Positions 35,894 to 46,690 of a DNA stretch of 64,000 nt are shown here, piece by piece. Numbering within the stretch: the stretch's first letter is position 1; each line of letters starts with the position of its first letter. The position numbers were made by a program, and so were the translations under genes. The notes beneath the pieces were generated by a model. It saw only the letters and a list, made by a program, of their open reading frames with translations, did no database searches and was not told the origin of the DNA. Source of the stretch: Nitrosospira multiformis (GTDB lineage Bacteria > Pseudomonadota > Gammaproteobacteria > Burkholderiales > Nitrosomonadaceae); assembly GCF_900103165.1 (NCBI RefSeq), contig NZ_FNKY01000001.1, positions 868,001 to 932,000 of the forward strand. The letters run 5' to 3'.

Positions 35894-37444
35894 ATGCCTA
35901 CCGAGATCGAACTCAAGTTGCGCTTGCCACCGGACGCTATCGCCCGATTGCAGCATAACTCATTGCTGAAATCGTTAAGTCTATCAAATTCCGTCACGCG
36001 AAAACTTTACAGCATTTACTATGACACGCCTGATTTTGATCTCAGGCGTAATGGTGTCGCATTCCGGTTGCGCCGTGAGGGTAAACGGTGGATGCAGTCC
36101 ATCAAAGGTGGAGGTAGCGTCGCGACGGGACTGCATCAGCGTGACGAATGGGAAGCGCCGGTACTGAAAGCACAACCCGATTTTACCAAAATCTCCGATC
36201 CTTCGCTTGTTAGACTGTTTAGCACCGCCAGCCTGCGTGAGCAACTGCGACCATTGTTTACTACCGTATTCAACCGTAGCACGCGCACACTGCGCCTGCC
36301 CGGTGGCAGCGAAGCAGAATTTTGTCTTGATCGGGGAGAAATTATTGCCGGGGGTGCCAGTGTGCCCATTTGCGAAATTGAACTGGAATTGAAATCGGGC
36401 AGTCCGTTGCCATTATTTCAGTTTGCGCAGGATCTGCTGCACAATATTCCCGTCAGGCTGGAAAATGTGAGTAAGGCAGAGCGTGGTTATGCGCTTGCTT
36501 CCGGCTCCAGATCCCCGCCGCTCAAAGCCCGGCCGGTCCCGCTTGTGGCGGAAATGGGTGTCAGTGAAGCATTCAAGGCGATAACATGGAATTGCCTCGG
36601 TCATTTGCACAGCAACGAAGCCGGCATGCTGGAAGGATGCGACATTGAATATCTGCATCAAATGCGTGTTGCTTTGCGCAGGCAACGTTCGGCCTTGAGT
36701 ATTTTTTCCAAGGCGTTTTCCAAGGCGGCGTTTACTCCGACAGCACAGGAATTGAAGTGGCTGGCCGGGCAATTTGGCCCGGCGCGGGATTGGGACGTAT
36801 TCGTCACGGAAACATTGGCTACGGTTCACCTTGCCTTTCCCGATCATCAGGGGATGTCGGCGCTACGGGAAAAGTGTGAGCAGCTACGCCGCAATCACAA
36901 TGAAGCAGCGCGCAACGCTGTGGAATCCGGGCACTATACGGAGTTGATGCTGAGGCTGGGCGCGTGGCTATGCGCAGAACCCTGGCTTGCCCAGCCAGAT
37001 TTGCCAGTGTCGGACGATTCCCCCGGAGCCGGATCTGGCATGACAGTGAAAGAATTTGCCGGAACGCTGCTGGCGCGCCGCCATCGTCAACTCAAAAAAT
37101 ATGACGGAAAACTGGCGAATCTCAGCGTGCCGGAATTACACGCTCTGCGCATCGTCGCCAAGAAACAACGCTACGCCGTTGAGTTTTTTACCGGGTTTTA
37201 TCCGCATAAGGCGACGAAACGTTACATTCAGTCTTTATCTACTCTTCAAGATATTCTGGGTACGATGAACGACACTGCCATTGCTGAACGTCTGCTGAGC
37301 GAAGTACCTATCGCTAAAGATGAAAGTGATCAGCATGAAGCCGCCGGTATCATCCGGGGTTGGGGTGTGAGCCTGGCACTGATCAAGAAGCTGGAACTGA
37401 ATAATGCCTGGAGGCATTTCAATAGAAATGACCCATTCTGGTAA
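35894..37444 (+). CDS. CYTH and CHAD domain protein (probable inorganic triphosphatase)
   Basis: 516 residues with an N-terminal CYTH tunnel domain (1 to about 200): the ExExK signature appears as EIELKLRLP at residues 4-12, followed by alternating charged strands such as YYDTPDFDLRRNGVAFRLRR. The C-terminal part (about 220-516) is a CHAD helical domain with the histidine/arginine-rich helices YLHQMRVALRRQRSALSIF and LHALRIVAKKQRYAVEFF that bind polyphosphate. CYTH enzymes of this type hydrolyse tripolyphosphate; CHAD targets polyP granules. Co-directional with and 21 bases after ppk1, consistent with turnover or granule localisation of polyP. Confidence 0.92.
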   Translation: MPTEIELKLRLPPDAIARLQHNSLLKSLSLSNSVTRKLYSIYYDTPDFDLRRNGVAFRLRREGKRWMQSIKGGGSVATGLHQRDEWEAPVLKAQPDFTKISDPSLVRLFSTASLREQLRPLFTTVFNRSTRTLRLPGGSEAEFCLDRGEIIAGGASVPICEIELELKSGSPLPLFQFAQDLLHNIPVRLENVSKAERGYALASGSRSPPLKARPVPLVAEMGVSEAFKAITWNCLGHLHSNEAGMLEGCDIEYLHQMRVALRRQRSALSIFSKAFSKAAFTPTAQELKWLAGQFGPARDWDVFVTETLATVHLAFPDHQGMSALREKCEQLRRNHNEAARNAVESGHYTELMLRLGAWLCAEPWLAQPDLPVSDDSPGAGSGMTVKEFAGTLLARRHRQLKKYDGKLANLSVPELHALRIVAKKQRYAVEFFTGFYPHKATKRYIQSLSTLQDILGTMNDTAIAERLLSEVPIAKDESDQHEAAGIIRGWGVSLALIKKLELNNAWRHFNRNDPFW

Positions 37445-37539
37445 AAGTTTTACTTGATGGTCCTTTTGGGCTGCCCCGTGCAGCCCGCCAATAAAATGCA
37501 CGCAGCTTGCCCACCGGCAGACTTGTATTGCCGGCAAAC

Positions 37540-37569
37540 AAAAAGGCGATCAATGCTGAGCGCCTTTTT
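37540..37569. terminator. Intrinsic terminator after the ppk1 operon
   Basis: AAAAAGGCG, a 12-base loop, CGCCTTTTT. It lies in the gap between convergent ppk1/CYTH-CHAD and fba and can serve both strands. A preceding GGGCTGC-CCCGT-GCAGCCC stem at about 37468-37486 may add to it. Confidence 0.8.
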
Positions 37570-37640
37570 GTATATCCGGACCCCTGTCACCTTTCATGTC
37601 CCGAAGGAGAAGTGCGACTTGGGCCAGTCATTCACTTCAT

Positions 37641-38705
37641 TTATTTGATAACGGCTTTCAATTCACCCTTGGCATATTTGTTTGCCATGTTGTCCAGCAT
37701 GACGGGTTTGATCTTGCCAGCCTGACCGGCGCAGCCAAATGCCTCAAAGCGTGCCTTGCAAATATCCTTCGCGGCTGCAGTCGCATCCTTGAGAAATTTG
37801 CGCGGGTCGAATTCGCTCTTGTTTTTGGCAAGATGACGGCGGATTGCACCCGTCATGGCGAGGCGGATGTCGGTATCGATATTGATCTTGCGCACGCCAT
37901 GCTTAATGCCTTCCTGGATTTCCTCCACCGGCACGCCATACGTTTCCTTCATTTCTCCACCATATTCGCGGATGATGTCAAGCCATTCCTGCGGCACGGA
38001 ACTGGAGCCGTGCATCACCAGGTGCGTATTGGGAATACGCTGATGAATTTCCTTGACGCGCTCGATTGCGAGAATGTCGCCAGTTGGTTTACGCGTGAAT
38101 TTGTACGCGCCATGGGAGGTTCCGATAGCGATAGCCAGCGCATCCACGCCTGTTTGTTTGACGAAGTCGGCGGCCTGCTCCGGATCGGTCAGCAGTTGAT
38201 CATGAGATAGCTTTCCTTCGGCTCCGTGCCCGTCTTCCGCTTCACCCATGCCGGATTCGAGCGAACCCAGGCAGCCCAGCTCGCCTTCGACGGAAACGCC
38301 GACTGCATGCGCCATCTCCACCACCTTGGCAGTGACCTCGACGTTGTATTCATAGGATGATGGCGTCTTGGCGTCCGCCTCCAGCGAGCCATCCATCATC
38401 ACACTGGAAAAACCGCTGCGGATGGCGTTAATACATACCGCCGGGGATGCACCGTGATCTTGATGCATGACGATGGGGATATGCGGATAAGACTCCACCG
38501 CCGCTGCAATCAGGTGGCGTAAAAAGGCTTCCCCCGCATATTTGCGCGCACCCGCAGAACCCTGCATGATGACCGGACTGTTGCATTCATCGGCCGCTTG
38601 CATGATGGCCTGAATCTGCTCCAGATTATTTACATTGAAAGCGGGCAGACCATAGCCATTTTCCGCCGCATGATCCAAAAGTTGACGCAATGATACGAGT
38701 GCCAT
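37641..38705 (-). CDS. fba: Fructose-bisphosphate aldolase, class II (Calvin-cycle subtype)
   Basis: Zn-dependent aldolase of 354 residues; reversible cleavage of fructose-1,6- and, in autotrophs, sedoheptulose-1,7-bisphosphate. Zinc ligands are in [10 protein letters not shown] and EGELG, and the C-terminal [11 protein letters not shown] is the substrate loop. The length and sequence match the group associated with cbb operons. Start ATG 38705 is preceded by GGAGGAGG; the TTG five codons upstream is rejected. It closes the minus-strand tkt-gap-pgk-pyk-fba series, 115 bases from pyk. Confidence 0.95.
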   Translation of the reverse strand: MALVSLRQLLDHAAENGYGLPAFNVNNLEQIQAIMQAADECNSPVIMQGSAGARKYAGEAFLRHLIAAAVESYPHIPIVMHQDHGASPAVCINAIRSGFSSVMMDGSLEADAKTPSSYEYNVEVTAKVVEMAHAVGVSVEGELGCLGSLESGMGEAEDGHGAEGKLSHDQLLTDPEQAADFVKQTGVDALAIAIGTSHGAYKFTRKPTGDILAIERVKEIHQRIPNTHLVMHGSSSVPQEWLDIIREYGGEMKETYGVPVEEIQEGIKHGVRKINIDTDIRLAMTGAIRRHLAKNKSEFDPRKFLKDATAAAKDICKARFEAFGCAGQAGKIKPVMLDNMANKYAKGELKAVIK

Positions 38706-38819
38706 TTGAGCCTCCTCCAAGTTAGAATCTGTGTAGAGTGAATCGTATAAGGTGAGCCGTTAGTGTAAGTCAGAAATAGCGCTGCCTTGAAATGACATGG
38801 CAAGCAGTGTTCCTGTTAC

Positions 38820-40274
38820 TCAGATTTCAGGCTTCGCCGAAGCCTTTCTGTATTCTCCCACCTTGACAATTTTCATGGTATTGGTACCGCCCGCCTTGCC
38901 CACCGGTTCGCCGATAGTCATGATAATCAGATCGCCGTTGCGCACCACTCCTCGCTTGAGAAGCTCGTTTTCCGCATGATTCAGGATGATCTCGGGATCA
39001 TTCGAGCCCCCACCGAATTTTATCGGGTAAACACCGCGAAACAAGGTCATTTTGCGGCGGGTATCCTCTTGCGGGCTTAAAGCAAATATGGGCACATTGG
39101 AGCTTCTGCGTGACATCAGCAATACCGTTCTGCCGCTTTGCGTAAGCGCGGCAATGGCACGGAGTTTCAGACCGCCGGCGGTAAACATGGTGGCGCGGGC
39201 GATCGCTTCCTCGATGGTGTCCGGAATGCCACCCTGAAGCCGACGGAGTTCGCTGCTCGCCAGATATTCCTTTTCCGCCTCGAGGCAAACCCTGGCCATG
39301 GCCGCAACGGCTTCGACAGGGTATTGGCCCGCGGCGGATTCCGCGGACAGCATGACCGCATCGGTGCCATCCAGCACCGCATTCGCGACATCGGATACTT
39401 CGGCACGGGTGGGCACCGGACTGGTGACCATTGACTCCATCATCTGCGTGGCGGTTACCACCAGTTTATTGTTGGCGCGCGCCGTGCGGATCATACGTTT
39501 CTGCAGCGCCGGCACTACCGCGTCGCCTACTTCTACCGCAAGATCACCGCGCGCCACCATAATGGCGTCGGATGCCTGCAGAATATCATCCAGCGCCAGA
39601 ATTGCCTCGGATCGCTCAATTTTCGCCATCAACAAACTCTTGCCACCGGCTTCGTGCATCACTTCACGCGCCCAGCGCATATCGTCTCCGGAGCGCGGGA
39701 AGGATACTGCGAGGTAATCCGCCTTGAGCGCCGCGGCAGTCCTGATGTCTTCCACGTCCTTACTGGTCAATGCAGGAGCGCTGAGTCCGCCGCCTTTGCG
39801 GTTGATACCTTTGTTGTTGGATAGCACGCCGCCCTGTTCAACCACGCAATACACCCGGGACCCTTGGACATCGGAGACGCCGAGCACGATACGGCCATCA
39901 TCCAGGATCAGTGTCGCACCCGTTTCGACATCATTGGGCAGCTCTTTATAATCCAGTCCTACTCGTTCCTGGTCGCCCAACGCACATTCGGCGTCGAGTA
40001 TAAATTTGTCACCGGTCTTGAGTGCGATTTTTCCTTTTTCAAATTTGCCAATCCGGATCTTCGGGCCTTGTAAATCCGCCAGCACCCCCACGGCATGGCC
40101 TGCGGCACGTGCCAGCGAACGGGTCAGCTCGGCACACTCGATGTGCTCCTCCCGTGTGCCATGAGAAAAATTGATGCGTACCACGTCCACTCCGGCATTT
40201 ATCATGCGCTCCAGAATTTTGGGATCCCTGGATGCGGGGCCGAGCGTAGCGACGATCTTCGTTCTTCGAATCAT
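38820..40274 (-). CDS. pyk: Pyruvate kinase
   Basis: Converts phosphoenolpyruvate and ADP to pyruvate and ATP. 484 residues beginning MIRRTKIVATLGPASRDP; RINFSHGTREEH, the catalytic LMAKIERSEAI region, MVARGDLAVEVG and TATQMMESM are all present, with an intact C-terminal regulatory domain. The start ATG at 40274 overlaps the end of a family-1 repeat element (CCGGATTTAGA-ATG), so its ribosome-binding region is repeat-derived. Its location between pgk and fba is typical of betaproteobacterial autotroph clusters. Confidence 0.96.
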   Translation of the reverse strand: MIRRTKIVATLGPASRDPKILERMINAGVDVVRINFSHGTREEHIECAELTRSLARAAGHAVGVLADLQGPKIRIGKFEKGKIALKTGDKFILDAECALGDQERVGLDYKELPNDVETGATLILDDGRIVLGVSDVQGSRVYCVVEQGGVLSNNKGINRKGGGLSAPALTSKDVEDIRTAAALKADYLAVSFPRSGDDMRWAREVMHEAGGKSLLMAKIERSEAILALDDILQASDAIMVARGDLAVEVGDAVVPALQKRMIRTARANNKLVVTATQMMESMVTSPVPTRAEVSDVANAVLDGTDAVMLSAESAAGQYPVEAVAAMARVCLEAEKEYLASSELRRLQGGIPDTIEEAIARATMFTAGGLKLRAIAALTQSGRTVLLMSRRSSNVPIFALSPQEDTRRKMTLFRGVYPIKFGGGSNDPEIILNHAENELLKRGVVRNGDLIIMTIGEPVGKAGGTNTMKIVKVGEYRKASAKPEI

Positions 40275-40404
40275 TCTAAATCCGGTAGTTGTAGCAAACC
40301 CACTAAAGAGGTAAGGGTCGCACGATGCGAAAATACTTTGTCAATCATAGTGCCGGACTTAAAAGATGAGCGAAAAATGAACCACTAATCGCTGGATTCA
40401 GGAT
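40273..40404. repeat. Family-1 element between pgk and pyk
   Basis: 132 bases bounded by ATTCTAAATCCGGTAGTT on the left and a degenerate CTAATCGCTGGATTCAGGAT on the right. The body (AGGTAAGGGTCGC ... TCAATCATAGTGCC) matches the longer copies. The left end directly supplies the bases before the pyk ATG on the minus strand. Confidence 0.75.
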
Positions 40405-40446
40405 CATTTCCAGGTAGATGGGCCGCATCGGTTAACCGTACAAAAA

Positions 40447-41625
40447 TCAGCGTGCACGCTGCTCGAGTATATCCACGGCCGGCAGTTTCTTGCCTTCCAG
40501 AAACTCCAGGAAGGCACCGCCAGCGGTGGAAATGTACGATATCTTGTCATAAATACCATATTTCTGGATTGCGGCGATGGTGTCGCCACCACCAGCCAGG
40601 GTAAATGCTTTGGTATCGGCAATTGCCATGGCGATGGTTTTGGTTCCGGCGCCAAATTGATCGAACTCGAATACGCCAACGGGGCCATTCCATACCACCG
40701 TGCCGGCTTTCATGATGATATCCGCCAACTCTTGCGCGCTCTTCGGGCCAATATCAAAAATCATTTCGTCATCGGCCACCGAATCGGCGTCTTTCAATAT
40801 CGCCGGTTCGCTTGCCTCGAATTTCTTTCCCACCACGACATCCACCGCGATAGGGATGGAAGCGTTGCGCCTCGCCATCTTATCCATCAGTGTCTTCGCG
40901 GTAGGAACCAGGTCATTTTCGCATAAAGACTTTCCGGTATTCTTGCCGGCAGCTTTGAGGAAGGTATTGGCGATACCGCCGCCAACCACCATCTGGTCCA
41001 CTTTTTCGGAGAGGGACTCAAGCACGGTAAGCTTGGTCGACACCTTGGAACCGCCGACGATGGCGACCATGGGGCGCGCCGGATTCAGCAGGGCCTTGGT
41101 CAGCGCGTCCAGTTCCTCCGTCAGCAGAATACCGGCGCAAGCAATCGGCGCATACTTGGCAATACCATGGGTGGAGGCTTCGGCACGATGTGCGGTGCCG
41201 AAGGCGTCCATGACAAATACATCGCACAGCTTGGCATACTTCTGTGCAGTCTCATCAACATTCTTCTTTTCGCCTTTGTTGATACGGCAGTTTTCCAGAA
41301 CGACCAATTCACCTTCCGCGACCTCGAATCCGTTTTCTACCCAATCTTTGATCAGGCGCACGGGCTTGCCCAGACGGGCAGCGATATTTTCGGCAACCGG
41401 CCTGAGTGAATTCTCCTCAGACCATACGCCTTCCTCGGGACGGCCCAGATGCGAAGTCACCATCACTTTAGCCCCCTGTTTCAGGCAGTGATTGATGGTA
41501 GCCATGGAAGCGGTAATACGCGCATCAGATGTAACCTTGCCATCTTTAACGGGTACATTCAAATCGGCACGAATGAATACACGCTTGCCTTTAAGATCGA
41601 GATCGATGAGTTTAATGACGGACAC
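40447..41625 (-). CDS. pgk: Phosphoglycerate kinase
   Basis: Transfers phosphate between 1,3-bisphosphoglycerate and ADP; in CO2 fixation it runs in the ATP-consuming direction. The 392-residue length is typical. Signatures: [13 protein letters not shown] near the N-terminus, [30 protein letters not shown] and the C-terminal [10 protein letters not shown]. The start is GTG at 41625, with GGAG six bases upstream (in CTGGAGCTTCCCGTG); no closer ATG fits. A stem-loop lies between it and gap. Confidence 0.96.
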   Translation of the reverse strand: MSVIKLIDLDLKGKRVFIRADLNVPVKDGKVTSDARITASMATINHCLKQGAKVMVTSHLGRPEEGVWSEENSLRPVAENIAARLGKPVRLIKDWVENGFEVAEGELVVLENCRINKGEKKNVDETAQKYAKLCDVFVMDAFGTAHRAEASTHGIAKYAPIACAGILLTEELDALTKALLNPARPMVAIVGGSKVSTKLTVLESLSEKVDQMVVGGGIANTFLKAAGKNTGKSLCENDLVPTAKTLMDKMARRNASIPIAVDVVVGKKFEASEPAILKDADSVADDEMIFDIGPKSAQELADIIMKAGTVVWNGPVGVFEFDQFGAGTKTIAMAIADTKAFTLAGGGDTIAAIQKYGIYDKISYISTAGGAFLEFLEGKKLPAVDILEQRAR

Positions 41626-41645
41626 GGGAAGCTCCAGATTTATGC

Positions 41646-41681
41646 GGCATAAGGAACGGCTTGCGGCCTATTCCTTATGCC
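41646..41681. other. Stem-loop between gap and pgk
   Basis: GGCATAAGGAA and its exact complement TTCCTTATGCC enclose an inner GGC/GCC pairing. No T run follows on the minus strand, so a simple intrinsic terminator is unlikely. It lies in the pgk leader just upstream of the GTG start and could stabilise or partition mRNA from gap. Confidence 0.55.
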
Positions 41682-41763
41682 CGGTCGAAGTAGAAAATGA
41701 AGGTGAAAAGCGGATCAGACAGACTTCTTTATGTCCCGGCGATTCTCAACCCCTCACCGCCCA

Positions 41764-42843
<1,080 letters not shown>

Positions 42844-44859
42844 TTAAATAACGCTATTCACCGCTTTTATCACATTCTCGACGGTGAAGCCGAAATGCTT
42901 GAACAGATCGCTGGCAGGCGCTGATTCGCCAAATGTATCCATGCCGACCACCGCGCCTTCAAGTCCAACATATTTGCGCCAGTAATCGGTGACACCCGCC
43001 TCCACCGCTACGCGCCCAATACCTTTGGGTAATACGCTATCCCTATAAGCCGGGTCCTGGCGGTCAAACAGGTTTGTACAAGGCATTGAAACCACGCGCA
43101 CGTGGACACCTGTTTCAGCAAGTGCCTTTTGTGCCATTATTGCCAGTCCCACTTCAGAACCGGTGGCGATAATGATGGCTTGTGGCTTGTCGTCCGCGGC
43201 CTCGGAGAGGATATAACCGCCCTTGTCGATCAGTTTGACAGTGGCGGCGTCGCGTTTCTGGAATGGCAGATTCTGGCGGCTGAAAATCAGTGTTGAAGGG
43301 CCGTCCTTGCGTTCAATTGCGCGTGCCCAGGCGACCGTGGATTCAACGGTATCACAGGGCCGCCATACATACATATTGGGAATGTAACGTAACGTCGCGG
43401 TCTGTTCCACCGCTTGATGTGTCGGACCATCTTCGCCCAAGCCGATCGAATCATGGGTAAACACGAATAAAGTGCGGATTTTCATCAGCGCGGCCATGCG
43501 CAAGGCATTGCGGGCATATTCCGAAAACATCAGAAAGGTCGCGCCGTACGGGATGATGCCACCATGCAGGGACAGCCCGTTCATCATTGCGCTCATGCCG
43601 AATTCACGCACGCCGTAATAAATATAGTTGCCTCCGTTCTCCCGGTTGTAGCCTTTTGACCCAGACCAGAGGGTAAGATTGGACCCCGCCAGATCCGCGG
43701 AACCGCCGACCAGCTCCGGCAATGCTGATGCCAGGCCTTCAATGGCGTTTTGTGAAGCTTTGCGGGTGGCAATCGTTTCCTGCTTGGCATCGACGCGGCC
43801 GATCAAGCCATCCACGTGCTCGCGCCAGCCGTCCGGCAATTCTCCCGACATACGCCGCGTGAACTCGGCGGCCTCGGCGGGATACTTCTCGCTATACTCG
43901 GCGAACTTGCGGTTCCACTCGCTCTCCAGTTTTTCGCCTTTTGCGCGGCCATCCCACATTGCATAGACATCGTTGGGGATTTCGAATGGCAAATGATGCC
44001 AGCCGATATGTGGCCGGGTAGCGGCTATCTCCGCGTCACCCAGCGCGGCACCATGGACTTCATGAGTATCGGCCTTGTTGGGAGAGCCCATGCCGATGAC
44101 GGTTTTGCAGCAGATCATCGAAGGTTTTCCGCCAGCTTGCTTGGCCGCCTCGATCGCCGCCTCGATTGCTACCGGGTCATGCCCGTTGACATTGGGAACG
44201 ACATGCCAGCCATAAGCCTCGAAACGCTTGGGTGTGTCGTCTGTGAACCAGCCTTCCACATGACCGTCGATGGAAATGCCGTTGTCGTCGTAAAAACAGA
44301 TCAGCTTACCGAGCCCCAGCGTACCCGCCAGCGAACAGGCCTCATGAGAAATTCCTTCCATAAGACAGCCATCGCCAAGAAATACGTAGGTGTAATGATT
44401 GACAATATCAAAGCCGGGCCGGTTAAAATCCGCGGCGAGTATTTTTTCGGCCAGCGCCATGCCTACCGCGTTGGCGAGTCCCTGTCCCAAGGGGCCGGTG
44501 GTGGTTTCCACGCCTGGCGTGTAACCATATTCAGGATGGCCAGGCGTCTTGGAATGAAGCTGACGGAAGCGTTTGATTTCCTCCATCGGCAAATCGTAGC
44601 CGGTAAGATGCAACAAGGCATAAATCAACATCGAGCCATGTCCGTTGGACAATACGAACCGGTCGCGGTCCATCCATTTGGGGTTGGCAGGGTTGTGGCG
44701 TAAATGATGAATCCATAATACTTCGGCTATCTCCGCCATACCCATCGGCATACCGGGGTGACCCGAATTGGCTTTTTGCACAGCGTCCATAGCCAGCGCG
44801 CGGATAGCGCTGGTAAGATTCTTGAACACCGGCGCATCAAAATCTCTAAATGTTCCCAT
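42844..44859 (-). CDS. tkt: Transketolase
   Basis: Thiamine-diphosphate enzyme exchanging two-carbon units in the Calvin and pentose-phosphate pathways. 671 residues. [19 protein letters not shown] near the start, the TPP motif [13 protein letters not shown], and [16 protein letters not shown] in the pyrimidine domain are diagnostic. ATG 44859 is chosen over GTG 44865 because GAGGGAG lies nine bases before the ATG but only three before the GTG. It is the first gene of the minus-strand series leading to gap, pgk, pyk and fba, so its promoter may drive several genes. Confidence 0.97.
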   Translation of the reverse strand: MGTFRDFDAPVFKNLTSAIRALAMDAVQKANSGHPGMPMGMAEIAEVLWIHHLRHNPANPKWMDRDRFVLSNGHGSMLIYALLHLTGYDLPMEEIKRFRQLHSKTPGHPEYGYTPGVETTTGPLGQGLANAVGMALAEKILAADFNRPGFDIVNHYTYVFLGDGCLMEGISHEACSLAGTLGLGKLICFYDDNGISIDGHVEGWFTDDTPKRFEAYGWHVVPNVNGHDPVAIEAAIEAAKQAGGKPSMICCKTVIGMGSPNKADTHEVHGAALGDAEIAATRPHIGWHHLPFEIPNDVYAMWDGRAKGEKLESEWNRKFAEYSEKYPAEAAEFTRRMSGELPDGWREHVDGLIGRVDAKQETIATRKASQNAIEGLASALPELVGGSADLAGSNLTLWSGSKGYNRENGGNYIYYGVREFGMSAMMNGLSLHGGIIPYGATFLMFSEYARNALRMAALMKIRTLFVFTHDSIGLGEDGPTHQAVEQTATLRYIPNMYVWRPCDTVESTVAWARAIERKDGPSTLIFSRQNLPFQKRDAATVKLIDKGGYILSEAADDKPQAIIIATGSEVGLAIMAQKALAETGVHVRVVSMPCTNLFDRQDPAYRDSVLPKGIGRVAVEAGVTDYWRKYVGLEGAVVGMDTFGESAPASDLFKHFGFTVENVIKAVNSVI

Positions 44860-45144
44860 GGACACAAACTCCCTCGTTCAATGGATATTATTGCAATAAA
44901 AATACCACCCCCTAACCTGAGTAAGGGTGCGGGTCGGCAAAAACCATTATTATCGCTTAAGATACGATGTCAGACAACTTTGCGTTGATACTAATGCAAG
45001 ATTTCAAATGTGGCGAATTGCAGTTAACGCTAAAAGCGCTATGGGAGCCACCGACGCGAATGGTCGTGAACTCATATCTATTAACAGGCCCTAGATGGTC
45101 CCGATAACTTCTGGGCGTGATATAAACGGAAAATTTCTTCCCGT
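44860..45144. other. Upstream region of tkt with a lone family-2 end
   Basis: No gene. TTAACAGGCCCTAG at 45081-45094 is the end of the family-2 element plus its CTAG; no partner end was found, so it is a relic. The remainder should contain the tkt promoter. Confidence 0.5.
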
Positions 45145-46395
45145 TTAGTGATTGCGCAGCTTGATTCCCAGCAGTTTAAGCTTGCGGTAAAGATGAGTGC
45201 GCTCTAACCCGGCCCGCTCCGCCACACGAGTCATGTTGCTGTTTTCCTGATCAATGAGCTGTTCAAAATAAATTTTCTCAAACATGTCGCGTGCCTCGCG
45301 TAGTGGAATATTAAGCGGAACACCTGCCACCGCTTGGGTCGGAGATGAGGAGACCAGTATCTGCTTTACATCATCCGCCGATATCTCATCGCCAGCGCAG
45401 GTAAGCGCCAGAGAGTGAACCGCGCCGGTAAGTTGCGCAAGGTTGCCGGGCCAGTCATGATTCCGCAAGCCGTTAAGCGCGGCGGTACTGAATTGTCGCA
45501 GGGGTACTTCGCCTGACTCAATGCAGCGCGACAGAATCTGGCTGGCCAGTTCGGGAATATCTTCCCGATGCTCCCTCAGCGCGGGAACATTGATGCAAAG
45601 ACCACTCAAAATTTCATATAACCTCTGATCATAGGCGCCTTGAGCAGTCAGTCCTGCTAACGGCATGGAGGTGGCGCATACCAGCCGTACACTGTATTTT
45701 TCCAGTTTGCCCAACAGCAACAGCAGGCCTTTTTGTGCCAATCTGTTGAGATCCCCGATCTCCTTGAGAAACAGCAAGCCACCTTTTGCACGTTCAAGTA
45801 GATCAAACGGGGCATTCGTAAGGGCAGCAAGGGTGTCCGGCTCCACCCAGGGAGTGTTTGGGCGGTGTAGAAAGCGTGCACACAAATCCGCCCCGGTTCC
45901 TGGTTCGCCGGTGAGCAATAACGGCGTTCTAAGATTGGCTACCTGTTCCAGCCGTTTCTTCAGGTCGGCGATCAATGGGCCTCTGCCCAGGCTGGCGAGC
46001 GGAAGTATCGTGAGTGGTTTGCCTTGCCCCCCACGTAGTGCGCGCCCTACCGTATTCAATAATTTTTGCAGCGGAACCGGTTTTTCCAGATAGCCGGATG
46101 CGCCCATCCGTGTTGCCTCTACTGCGGTGTCTATGGTCCCATGTCCCGACATCATCACCACCGGCATGGTGAGCAGTCCGCCACTTGCCCATTCTTTCAG
46201 AAGCGTGATACCGTCAGTATCCGGCATCCAGATGTCGAGTAATACCAGGTCGGGTCGCGCTTGCTTACGCCAGTTGCGTGCCTGCCCGGCATTTTCCGCA
46301 AGGGCCACTTGATAACCTTCATCACGCAAGATCTCGGACAATAGCTCACGTATGCCGACTTCGTCATCAACGACAAGTATCGTATTGTTGCTCAT
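45145..46395 (-). CDS. NtrX-like response regulator with degenerate AAA+ domain
   Basis: 416 residues: a receiver domain (1 to about 120) with VVDDE, phospho-acceptor Asp in LLDIWMPD and Lys in LEKPV; a shortened AAA+ region (about 140-330); and a C-terminal Fis-type HTH (TRVAERAGLERTHLYRKL). The AAA+ domain is crippled: Walker A reads GEPGTGADL instead of GESGTGKEL, Walker B reads LLFLKEIGD with Lys in place of Asp, and the GAFTGA loop that contacts sigma-54 is deleted. So it should bind DNA but not activate RpoN by ATP hydrolysis. It is downstream of an NtrY-like kinase, its probable partner, separated by a repeat element. Confidence 0.88.
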   Translation of the reverse strand: MSNNTILVVDDEVGIRELLSEILRDEGYQVALAENAGQARNWRKQARPDLVLLDIWMPDTDGITLLKEWASGGLLTMPVVMMSGHGTIDTAVEATRMGASGYLEKPVPLQKLLNTVGRALRGGQGKPLTILPLASLGRGPLIADLKKRLEQVANLRTPLLLTGEPGTGADLCARFLHRPNTPWVEPDTLAALTNAPFDLLERAKGGLLFLKEIGDLNRLAQKGLLLLLGKLEKYSVRLVCATSMPLAGLTAQGAYDQRLYEILSGLCINVPALREHREDIPELASQILSRCIESGEVPLRQFSTAALNGLRNHDWPGNLAQLTGAVHSLALTCAGDEISADDVKQILVSSSPTQAVAGVPLNIPLREARDMFEKIYFEQLIDQENSNMTRVAERAGLERTHLYRKLKLLGIKLRNH

Positions 46396-46396
46396 A

Positions 46397-46548
46397 ATTT
46401 AGCTGAATTCGTGAGTTGGACAGAGTACGATCCGTCCTGTAGCGAATTCACCAGAAAGATGGAGATCAAGTTGGGTGGAAAGTCATTACAGATCATAGTG
46501 CTTAGCTAAGAAGTCCTAAAAAATGAATAGTCAATTGCCGGGTTCAGG
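46397..46548 (+). repeat. Family-1 element between the NtrX-like and NtrY-like genes
   Basis: About 150 bases. The right end reads ATGAATAGTCAATTGCCGG then GTTCAGGT; the left end AATTTAGCTGAATTCGTGAG is degenerate and begins one base upstream of the response-regulator ATG. The body (GCGAATTCACCAGAAAGATGG ... ATTACAGATCATAG, quoted in parts) aligns with the copies at 51755 and 53200. Confidence 0.7.
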
Positions 46549-46690
46549 TGCCAGAGCCGGATCTCTTTTGCAAACACAGGGGAATCCACCCTGCTAGTGG
46601 GGACTGAGTGCGAATTATCAAAGCGGGTGCTTCCCAAGATGGAAGATACATTCATAGTGGATAGTGGTTATGTATTTTTATGATAAACCG

